A stretch of DNA of 64,000 nucleotides, taken from positions 124,001 through 188,000 of the forward strand of contig JAACTB010000009.1 of NCBI GenBank assembly GCA_009993605.1. The letters run 5' to 3'. A model generated the notes under the pieces. The model had not been told where the DNA came from, did not search any database, and worked only from the letters and a program-made list of their open reading frames with translations. Source of the DNA: Erythrobacter sp. GTDB taxonomy: Bacteria; Pseudomonadota; Alphaproteobacteria; Sphingomonadales; Sphingomonadaceae. A program made the translations under genes and the position numbers. This document shows, in pieces, positions 25,576 through 32,635 of this stretch (its first letter is position 1; every line of letters begins with the position of its first letter).

Positions 25576-27771
25576 TCACCCGGAGCGATCGAACATCATT
25601 CTGTAGTGGGCTTCGTGGTTGGTCTTCGTGAAAATCTTCTCGAACACTTTCAGGTATCGGGCAGCAAGACCTTCGTCCGTCGCGACCGACAAGTCGTCCA
25701 TGATGGAATGCGAACCGGCATTGATCCATGAGAACAAGGAGGCGCATATCAATTTTTCGTCGTCATCGAACAGCTCCACGATTTCGCTTCGGTCCACGCC
25801 TCCAAAAATGGTGAAATAGTTTTCGAGGATACGCCGCAGAGTGTTGGGTATCGTCGCCATGTTCGGAGTAGAGGAACGCACCTCGTCCCAAAGCAGTTCG
25901 TAGGAGCTGCGGATAGGATTTCGGTCGAAACCCTTGATGGTGGACACGCCATCAATCTTCCTCACTACCCAGAATGTCTGCTTTGCATCCCGAGCCCGTT
26001 TGTGATCGAATGAAACTTCCTTATGAAAATATATGTTATGTGTCAGCACGACGACCTGCTTGACTTGCCCATTGCCTGCGCAGGCCTCGTCGATCAGGCT
26101 GCGGATCATTGCGCTGACGACGAACAGGACATCGCTATCAAAGCTCGACACGGGATCGTCCAGCACGATCAAACGATCCCGGTTCATACCGGTCTGCGTA
26201 GTGCTGCCCCTGATGCTACTGTAGAAATATAGGAAGGTGACGAAGCCCTTCTCGCCTTCACTTAACGTTCGTCCCACGTCGCTACCGTCATCGCGGACGC
26301 ATCGGTATAATCCCTCGTCTCCAAGGACGGTCGCCAGTCGGAAGTTGGTAAAGCCAAACGAAGCAAGCGTATCATTTATCTTGGTGACAGTCGGTTCAAC
26401 ACTGGTAATCTGGCTTTCGAGATCAGCCAGCTCATTCCTTGCCTCCCGCAATTGCTGGCTCTTTCGCGCAATGCCGTTGTCGAGACCGCTCACTGCCGCA
26501 TCAAGATCGTTCTTCTGCTGAAGATAAAGGGCGATGGAGGTCGATCCCTCATGAACCAGCGAATTCCAGATCTGGGACTTCAATCGAGTGCGTTCGGCAT
26601 CCAGATTTTTAACCATCGCGTTATGCGCGGCGATCTTCTCGTTAGCGCGCTCGATCATGGCTGCGATCGCGCCAGTGATCTTGACCACCGACTCCAGAGA
26701 CACGGGCGCACTCGGCTCCGCGCGCTTCCCTTCCAACAGAAGCGAATTTGAGCGAAGTCGCTCTGCCAGGCGTTCTATCTCGGTTCGGAGCAGGCCGGCA
26801 TCGAGAAAAGTGCACCCGTGTTCCAGTAACTCATCAAGACGCGCAGTGACGGCGAAAGTGGTATCACGATAGCGCACTATCAATCGGTCGATTTCGGCAA
26901 TCTGGGCCATGTAGGTGTCATCGAAATATGCGTTCAATTCAGCAACGAGACCGGGCGGCACGTCTTGCTGGCAGAACGGACACGGGCCATCTTCGCTGGG
27001 CAGATAGTCCAATCCTTTTTTGACCCAATCGCTGGCACCAAGTCTTTCTATTAACCCGCCGATATCAATATCGGTGCTTCCGACGATTTTCGCGCCAAGG
27101 ACCGGCGCAGACTCCACTGTAATCAGATCAACAAATTCGATTGATGGCAGTGATGCGATGGTCTCCGCCGACTTGTCGAACACCGTCGCGGCGCGTTCTT
27201 TGAGCGTCTCTATGGGATGCAGAGTCTCGGTGTTCTTTTCATTCTCGGCCAGGATACGGTCGCAGAATTTCACCTTGTTCGAACGCACGCCCTCAAACGC
27301 ATCGACGAAATGTTCGTCATGCGTGACCTTGAACGCCCAGCAGGTCTCTTCGAACGCTTGGCGGAGGCTTTTCCGGTCTCCAATCTTGCCACCGTTGTTG
27401 TCTTCACCACTACGTGTGAATTGCAGCCGGCTTATTGCGGTCTTCATCGCATCGATGTCGGTCTTCAACTCCGCGATCCGCTCTCGCGCTTCGACGCTGT
27501 CCTGACCAAGTGTGAAGATGCCGGGTGTAGTCGCTTCAGCGAAATTCCCGGCCGTGAAATCACTGTTGTAGACCAGTGGCTCGAGATTCTGGCCACCTCG
27601 CCATTCGAAACGGCACGACGGATGTGCTGGAGGGCTGGCCAATGCACGACTGATGGTCGTCTTGCCGGACCCGTTGGAACCGTAAACGAAATTCACCTGC
27701 TTGAGCCCATCAAATCGCTCACCCTCCGAAGAGTAAGTGGCGGTGCCCGCTACGACCATTCCATTCAGCAT
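25576..27771 (-). CDS. RloC-like AAA ATPase with zinc hook (AAA_13 family)
   Basis: This about 731-aa protein has an ABC-type N-terminal nucleotide-binding segment with Walker A GSNGSGKTTISR (K37), long coiled coils, and a central CPFCQQ motif (about residues 264-267), which is one half of a zinc hook as in RloC and Rad50-like proteins. The ABC signature TLSEGEKGF and Walker B LIVLDDPVSSFD lie near residues 510-570. The C-terminus (NTLRRILENYF, then NAGSHS) resembles the R-x(3)-E...H arrangement of PrrC/RloC anticodon nucleases. A tRNA-cleaving stress effector is the likely role. The start at 27771 follows GGGGGAG; a longer ORF starts at 27834. Confidence 0.7.
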   Translation of the reverse strand: MLNGMVVAGTATYSSEGERFDGLKQVNFVYGSNGSGKTTISRALASPPAHPSCRFEWRGGQNLEPLVYNSDFTAGNFAEATTPGIFTLGQDSVEARERIAELKTDIDAMKTAISRLQFTRSGEDNNGGKIGDRKSLRQAFEETCWAFKVTHDEHFVDAFEGVRSNKVKFCDRILAENEKNTETLHPIETLKERAATVFDKSAETIASLPSIEFVDLITVESAPVLGAKIVGSTDIDIGGLIERLGASDWVKKGLDYLPSEDGPCPFCQQDVPPGLVAELNAYFDDTYMAQIAEIDRLIVRYRDTTFAVTARLDELLEHGCTFLDAGLLRTEIERLAERLRSNSLLLEGKRAEPSAPVSLESVVKITGAIAAMIERANEKIAAHNAMVKNLDAERTRLKSQIWNSLVHEGSTSIALYLQQKNDLDAAVSGLDNGIARKSQQLREARNELADLESQITSVEPTVTKINDTLASFGFTNFRLATVLGDEGLYRCVRDDGSDVGRTLSEGEKGFVTFLYFYSSIRGSTTQTGMNRDRLIVLDDPVSSFDSDVLFVVSAMIRSLIDEACAGNGQVKQVVVLTHNIYFHKEVSFDHKRARDAKQTFWVVRKIDGVSTIKGFDRNPIRSSYELLWDEVRSSTPNMATIPNTLRRILENYFTIFGGVDRSEIVELFDDDEKLICASLFSWINAGSHSIMDDLSVATDEGLAARYLKVFEKIFTKTNHEAHYRMMFDRSG

Positions 27772-28129
27772 TCCATCAATCTCCCCCACCCCTTTTTTGC
27801 ATGCTGGGCTAACCCAATGACAAAGGAGAGACAATCGGAAGGCTTGTCTCGACTAACGTGGAAAAAATGCCCGCCTTGGCGGCCACGAACTGGCGATGCG
27901 ACCGGATGGGGGCGCGTAGAATAAGGCGGTGCTTCGAAACTTACAGTGTCCGCCGCGCGCTTAGCCTGGCCGCGACTCATGCGATCGCCCGCATCTAGCA
28001 GAAATTCCGCAACGTCTGCCGATCAGTGCGGTTCAGGAGCCCCGTGGGCATTCTCCTGAGGATTATAACGGGAATGATACTCTGAATGAAATTGGATGTG
28101 CGAATGCAACAGACTGAAGGAAAATAGAA
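27772..28129. other. Intergenic region between AAA gene and unknown gene
   Basis: It holds the upstream region of the minus-strand AAA gene and of the plus-strand gene at 28130 (AAGGAAA ribosome-binding site just before that ATG). A 7-bp stem hairpin (28033-28039 with 28053-28059) without a T tract is visible. Nothing else is recognised. Confidence 0.4.
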
Positions 28130-28627
28130 ATGAGTAAGATTGGTAACGCCATGCTGACAATGTGTGAGAATGCCATAGCAGAAGCCGCTTTAGTCGCCGA
28201 ACGGCATGACCCGGCACGCGTCGCGGTTTTCGCACCAAATCTGCGAGGTATGGGCAATATGAAGGTCGCCGAAGCACTGACGCTCGTTCCAGGGCTTCGT
28301 GTGCCCGGAGACTTCCGTCACGCGCGATACACGCGATTTGAAGTCGTGGCGCGCGGCTCTAATGGCCAACTGGTTCTAGGTGAGGGTCTCTATGGCGGCG
28401 AAATCGTTTGCCCATCACAAGCGCCCCTCACAATGGCGGACATCATCGCTCACGCTCTTGTCATCTCTGGCGAAGAAAATTGCACTTCAAACGGTCAGGG
28501 TGAATGGGTGGAAACGGTCGCGTTACCAATAATCGACGAAGGCACACTTGAGCTCGGATTGGTATTGGTTCCGCGAGGAACCAACGACTGGATCATCGGG
28601 ACCGCTGAGCATACCCGAACAATGTAG
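28130..28627 (+). CDS. Unrecognised 165-aa protein
   Basis: No family recognised. The product is soluble with a helical N-terminus (NAMLTMCENAIAEAALVAE) and later alternating strands (LVLGEGLYGGEIVCP, ELGLVLVPRG). It has a good ribosome-binding site (AAGGAAA). It converges on and overlaps the RNase H-like gene's 3' end by 35 bp. The two convergent genes may form a unit. Confidence 0.55.
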   Translation: MSKIGNAMLTMCENAIAEAALVAERHDPARVAVFAPNLRGMGNMKVAEALTLVPGLRVPGDFRHARYTRFEVVARGSNGQLVLGEGLYGGEIVCPSQAPLTMADIIAHALVISGEENCTSNGQGEWVETVALPIIDEGTLELGLVLVPRGTNDWIIGTAEHTRTM

Positions 28628-29099
28628 CAGCATGATCACGAAGATCCTGCTTCGTTTCGAAGGAACCGGCGCCTAAGTGGAATGGCGCTTCAACCAATGC
28701 CAAGTGCACCGAGCCCACCATGTTCGCATGCAGTAGCGCCCTATTCAGCAGTCGTTTGAGTGTCCGTTCTTCACAATGGCCACCACTCCTTAATTGTTCG
28801 AATACCATCGGGGAAGTCAGACAAATGGCGATGTTCCGATGGTTCGCGGCGAGCGCATTCCTGAAGATCAGTTCCAGCGCCGAATAGACGGCTAGGTGGT
28901 TCGTGCCCTTACGGGCGAAGGTGCGCAAAAATTGGCTTCCGGACCAGGCTATGGGCAACTGGGTGCCCGGATTCGGACGGCAACCCGCGTCGCAGAAATA
29001 GATCCGATCAAGAGGAGCGCCGGATGTTGTCGTGCCGCGCACGATGCCGCTGGCCCGGCAGGTTCCGATGGTGTCCAAATCTTCTCGCCCCATTTCCAT
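28593..29099 (-). CDS. Degenerate RNase HI-like protein
   Basis: The 168-aa product follows the RNase HI order. Strand 1 has IYFCDAGCRPNPG, corresponding to the DGSCLGNPG element with its first aspartate kept. The second motif, TNNRMEL in E. coli, reads TNHLAVY here, so the catalytic glutamate is valine. The third, STDSQYV, reads LTSPMVF, so that aspartate is threonine. The C-terminal aspartate may survive in QDLRDHA. With two of the four catalytic acids gone it probably cannot cleave RNA, but it may still bind RNA-DNA hybrids or double-stranded RNA. The gene is convergent with the unknown 28130 gene and divergent from the transposase-like gene at 29422. Confidence 0.6.
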   Translation of the reverse strand: MEMGREDLDTIGTCRASGIVRGTTTSGAPLDRIYFCDAGCRPNPGTQLPIAWSGSQFLRTFARKGTNHLAVYSALELIFRNALAANHRNIAICLTSPMVFEQLRSGGHCEERTLKRLLNRALLHANMVGSVHLALVEAPFHLGAGSFETKQDLRDHAATLFGYAQRSR

Positions 29100-29421
29100 A
29101 GCTTCCGAATAACCCGTTCGGGTTAAATTAGAATTGTCGAGAGGCTCGGACGGTAACCCGAGGCAATAAAAAAAGCCTTTCCGGTCGGCAGCAACGCCTG
29201 ACCGTAACCACAGCGACCATTATTGAACCGATCACCTACCGGAACAGTTGAGCCTCCCCGGTCTGGATGACGACGTATTGCGGGCGATCATTTCACCCAA
29301 GGCAATGGATGGCTTCGTAACGGCAATTTCGATCACGCTGACCGCCAGCAAGCGCTGAGAGCATGAGCAATCCTCAGGTTCAACGAACCTACCTCAAACA
29401 TTCAAACCAAAGGAGATGATG
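29100..29421. promoter_or_regulatory. Divergent intergenic region with TAACCCG repeats
   Basis: Between the RNase H-like gene (minus) and the transposase-like gene (plus). A near-palindrome TAACCCGTTCGGGTTA lies at 29110-29125, 10 bp upstream of the minus-strand start, with another TAACCCG copy at 29155-29161, which looks like an operator. A strong GGAG ribosome-binding site precedes the plus gene near 29411-29415. The regulator is unknown. Confidence 0.45.
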
Positions 29422-30336
29422 ATGGAAGACATAACGATGCGCGGCGTCGCGCCCATGCGATGGAAGGAAATGCGCAAGCGCGTTGCTACGCTGCAGCGAT
29501 ACGGCGCGCTTGGCAGACCGACCGCCAAGGACCGCGAAGACGCCGCCGACGAGCTCGGGCTCAGCGTCAACCAGTTCAAACGTCTGGTGCGCTCATGGCG
29601 GCTCCACAAGAAACCCGCACTGCTCAATGGCGCAGGCGCGCCAGAGAAGACCCGCTCCCATCGCAGCGATGGTCTCGCGCAGGACGTGCTCGACATCATT
29701 GGAAACGCCATACGGTTGCACGGTCCCAGCGAAGTCCCCGCCGTCATAACCAATACGGTCTGGACCGAATGCGATCGCAAGTCGCTGGACCGCCCCTCCA
29801 ACAGCACGATCTGGAAGGCCGTAGGTGAAGCTAGGCGGTTCCAGCGCTGCGTGCCCGGAGCCGATCAGGAGATCATTATCGGCAGGGCATGGGCGGATCT
29901 GCCCATCCAGAACGGCGATGATACTTCGACGATGTTCCGGCCGGAACTGCTGATTGCGCTTGAGCTCCCTGAGCGGCGGATAATCGACTGGAACAGCGAT
30001 CTGCGACTAGGCAGGCCGCCATTGCTCACCGATCTTGGCGACCTGCGTCCCGATGACCGACCAATCACGATCACCCGTGACGACGCTGGCGATCCAAATA
30101 AGCGCACACATCACGACGATATCGTCATATCAGACGATGCGAACGCCCGTTTCATCCGGATGATCGGGCCAACCATCGACACCATCGGGCTCACCTTTCG
30201 TATGCCCCGAATTGATGCGTCACGGTTGCTCACCAGCCAGCTCGACGAACCCCTCGACAAAGAGGACGCGATGACCGCCATTGAATACGCCGTCACGGCG
30301 CACAATCGGTTCGTCGAAAGGGCGGACCAAACCTAG
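29422..30336 (+). CDS. Transposase-like accessory protein A (degenerate RNase H-fold, Tn7-like element)
   Basis: This 304-aa protein looks like a Mu/Tn7-family transposase without its catalytic triad. The N-terminal helices with an HTH-like DAADELGLSVNQFKRLVRSW, the linker and the V-x-EARR boundary match the protein encoded at 30374-31513. The middle ELLIALELPERRIIDW and the ITRDDAGDPN stretch occupy the places of strand 1-2 and of the second aspartate, but a D-D-E set is not convincingly present. The C-terminal AIEYAVTAHNRF is the usual helix of integrases. The start at 29422 is preferred by spacing from AGGAG; ATGs at 29416 and 29419 are too close. A DNA-binding helper role in the Tn7-like system is inferred. 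Confidence 0.6.
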   Translation: MEDITMRGVAPMRWKEMRKRVATLQRYGALGRPTAKDREDAADELGLSVNQFKRLVRSWRLHKKPALLNGAGAPEKTRSHRSDGLAQDVLDIIGNAIRLHGPSEVPAVITNTVWTECDRKSLDRPSNSTIWKAVGEARRFQRCVPGADQEIIIGRAWADLPIQNGDDTSTMFRPELLIALELPERRIIDWNSDLRLGRPPLLTDLGDLRPDDRPITITRDDAGDPNKRTHHDDIVISDDANARFIRMIGPTIDTIGLTFRMPRIDASRLLTSQLDEPLDKEDAMTAIEYAVTAHNRFVERADQT

Positions 30337-30373
30337 CCTCTCGCTTGAAGCATTACCAAGGACGATTGCAAGT

Positions 30374-31513
30374 TCACTTGGTGGTCGCGATCATCGAAAA
30401 AACGGCACGGACATGTGCTGGAACGACGATGCGCGCAGCGTCCCCCGGCAGTTGGCCCAGTATGGCCTCGTTATGATCGGCAACCTCCAACTCGACGCGC
30501 ATCTCGGCTTCCGCCACAGAATACCCAGCTCCCGCCATCGGCGTCGGCGGAGGAGCGCCGGGCTTAAGGACTGTGCGCGCCGGCAGGAGGTTTATGCGCC
30601 CAATTCGGGTCCCCACGCTTTCGCGCAGGTAGCCGCCGAAACGGCGCGGCTTATGCGTTGCTTGCACATGGACCTTTTGGGGGCCTGCCTTGCCCGCTTT
30701 CGACACCACCGACTTCAATCGCGTTTCCCAGGCGCGAGCTTCAACTCGGTCCTCGCCTAGCACGATCTCCACATTCCGGGTCCTATCTACCCAAGGAAGC
30801 TTAGCACCTTCGCTTTCAGTGTAGGATGCCAGGATACGCGCGGCTAACAGCTCATGGCCGCTCACACTGTCGGCAACGCTGTCGATCCGGAAGCCATGGA
30901 CGTAACCCGTGCCGCGATCCACGCAGAAATAGGCGACGTGCGGCTGCCCACCAGCATCGGGAATGTCGAGCGCACAGATGTCAAAACCCAGATCGCCGCC
31001 GATGCGACTTTTCATATCGCGGCGGCGCCGGGCTTCGGTGACCACGCCCCTCAAAGTAGCCGCGCCGGGCAGCTTGCCATCCGCTTTTGTCCATGATGCC
31101 TCGATCTCCTGCATGACCGAACTGACTGGCGGCCGATCGGCCTGCTCCTCCGGTTCCTTCCCGACGATCTGGTCGGCGAGCGACCTCACGCGGTCCAGAA
31201 CCTTATCGTGCCTGCTCTTCCTGCGGCGGGGCGCCCGCGCCTGCACACCCAGCACGCCGAGCGAACGTGATTCCACATCCTCCCACTTGGCAGCCAGGGA
31301 ATAGAAGTGGTTCTTCCCCATCGACGCAGCGTTCGCCGCATCGTCGACCGTCCAACCCTTACGGTCGCCATGCCATCGCTCGAGCGCGGTAAGGCGGTTG
31401 GTCGCGCGGAGTTTCTGCGCTGGGCTCAACGCAGCCCACGCAACCGCATCCCCCTCTGGAAGGGGATCACCCAACGCACGGGTAAGAACCGCAGGAATGG
31501 CCTCATCGTTCAT
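30374..31513 (-). CDS. Transposase-like accessory protein B (degenerate RNase H-fold, Tn7-like element)
   Basis: This about 379-aa protein parallels the 29422 product: the same helical N-terminus (DDAANAASMGKNHFYSLAAKW, the HTH-like region), a basic linker, a TLRGVVTEARRRRD boundary, a degenerate integrase core (ICALDIPDAGGQP, VEIVLGEDRVEARAWETRL) and the C-terminal ELEVADHNEAIL helix. A D-D-E triad is not evident. It faces tnsA divergently, with a 16-bp inverted repeat between. The ATG at 31513 or a GTG at 31540 could be the start. It and its relative at 29422 are probably accessory DNA-binding proteins of the transposon. Confidence 0.6.
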   Translation of the reverse strand: MNDEAIPAVLTRALGDPLPEGDAVAWAALSPAQKLRATNRLTALERWHGDRKGWTVDDAANAASMGKNHFYSLAAKWEDVESRSLGVLGVQARAPRRRKSRHDKVLDRVRSLADQIVGKEPEEQADRPPVSSVMQEIEASWTKADGKLPGAATLRGVVTEARRRRDMKSRIGGDLGFDICALDIPDAGGQPHVAYFCVDRGTGYVHGFRIDSVADSVSGHELLAARILASYTESEGAKLPWVDRTRNVEIVLGEDRVEARAWETRLKSVVSKAGKAGPQKVHVQATHKPRRFGGYLRESVGTRIGRINLLPARTVLKPGAPPPTPMAGAGYSVAEAEMRVELEVADHNEAILGQLPGDAARIVVPAHVRAVFSMIATTK

Positions 31514-31566
31514 CGAAGGTGCCTGTGACACGGAAGACACACAATTTCAAACGGTTCGGATATTTT

Positions 31567-31631
31567 ATTTAAGATTGGACTTTTCTGCTTGCGAACTGCC
31601 GCTGTGGGTCTAGTTAAGTCCAATCTTAAAT
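31567..31631. repeat. 16-bp perfect inverted repeat between accessory protein B and tnsA
   Basis: ATTTAAGATTGGACTT (31567-31582) and AAGTCCAATCTTAAAT (31616-31631) form a perfect 16-bp inverted repeat with a 33-bp spacer. It sits in the divergent intergenic region in front of tnsA, where Tn7 places its end and the TnsB-controlled promoter. It could be TnsB-binding sites, an operator or a transposon end. A related CCAATCTCAAA lies at 39742-39752 near the other end of the module. Confidence 0.6.
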
Positions 31632-31747
31632 GCAAAATACGAGCAAATAATGAAAACTTTTGGATCAATGCCTCGCAGGCGGAATGACACGTGGTCGAAT
31701 AATGTTCGGCAAGTCCGTCATGGTTCCCCGCATCATCGCACGAGCAG

Positions 31748-32635
31748 ATGGCGCGTCAATACGAAAAAGGCATTGGGCTGATGGCCGCCATCACAGGCAG
31801 CCTGGCCGATCGCTTCCTCATGCCCGAGCGCAGCGACCCCGGACAACGCGCGAGCCGGTCCCGCCTTATTCCGGCGGAACCCGTGGTAGGATCGCTGCCG
31901 GGCGGGCCGCTCGCCAATGCACCCCTGCTTGGTAGGATCGAGGTCTACAACCACGGCGGCAAATCGAATCCCGTCATCAACCGCGCGCAGTCCCATTCGC
32001 GCACCAAGTCCATCTCCAAAAAGACGGGCATGACGCATTTTGGGGAGGGCACGGGCGAGCAATGGCTCGAAATGACGAACGAGATCGCCGGCAACGTCAT
32101 CGACTTCATCGCGCATCCGGGCAAGTTCCACATCGACATGGGCACCAGTGCCTTCAGCTACCGTCCCGACTTCCTAGTCCAATACCTCGATGGCACCATC
32201 AAGGTGATCGAGGTGAAGCGCTCGCTAGCGGACATCGATGTCGAGCTCGCCGAGAAATTCGCCGCAATGCACGAGTTCTCGCGCCGCATCGGCTGGGAGT
32301 TCGATGTGATGTTCACACCCGACATCATGGGCTCGCGCACTAAACAGCACAACATCATGAATATCTATGGGCGGCGTGGAAAGGATCTCTCCGACGCGGC
32401 CTTAGACATCGCACGGTCACTGCGCAAATCCCGCGAAGCCATCTCATTCCAAGATCTGACGGCGAAGGTTTCGCCTGACGCCCCGCTCGCGGGCAAGGTC
32501 ATCGTTCAGACGATGATCGCCCACGGGCACCTCCTCGCTGATCTCGGCGCGCAGATCGGGGAGGCTGCGATCCTGACCCCCACCCCACAACACGATGGGC
32601 GGTCACAAATCCGCCTCATGGAGAAGATCAAATGA
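31748..32635 (+). CDS. tnsA: TnsA-like transposase endonuclease subunit
   Basis: This 295-aa protein is a restriction-endonuclease-like nuclease. The core reads YRPDFLVQYLDGTIKVIEVKRS, the D...ExK arrangement of TnsA (PD-(D/E)XK), with a helix carrying Glu upstream (FGEGTGEQWLEMTNEIAG). TnsA makes the 5'-end cuts that give Tn7-like elements cut-and-paste transposition. The N-terminal start is uncertain; a shorter start at the ATG of codon 12 is possible. It overlaps tnsB by 4 bp. Confidence 0.85.
   Translation: MARQYEKGIGLMAAITGSLADRFLMPERSDPGQRASRSRLIPAEPVVGSLPGGPLANAPLLGRIEVYNHGGKSNPVINRAQSHSRTKSISKKTGMTHFGEGTGEQWLEMTNEIAGNVIDFIAHPGKFHIDMGTSAFSYRPDFLVQYLDGTIKVIEVKRSLADIDVELAEKFAAMHEFSRRIGWEFDVMFTPDIMGSRTKQHNIMNIYGRRGKDLSDAALDIARSLRKSREAISFQDLTAKVSPDAPLAGKVIVQTMIAHGHLLADLGAQIGEAAILTPTPQHDGRSQIRLMEKIK

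Noticed and set aside
28033..28059. 7-bp stem hairpin as a terminator
   Set aside because: No T tract follows and no gene ends immediately before it on either strand.
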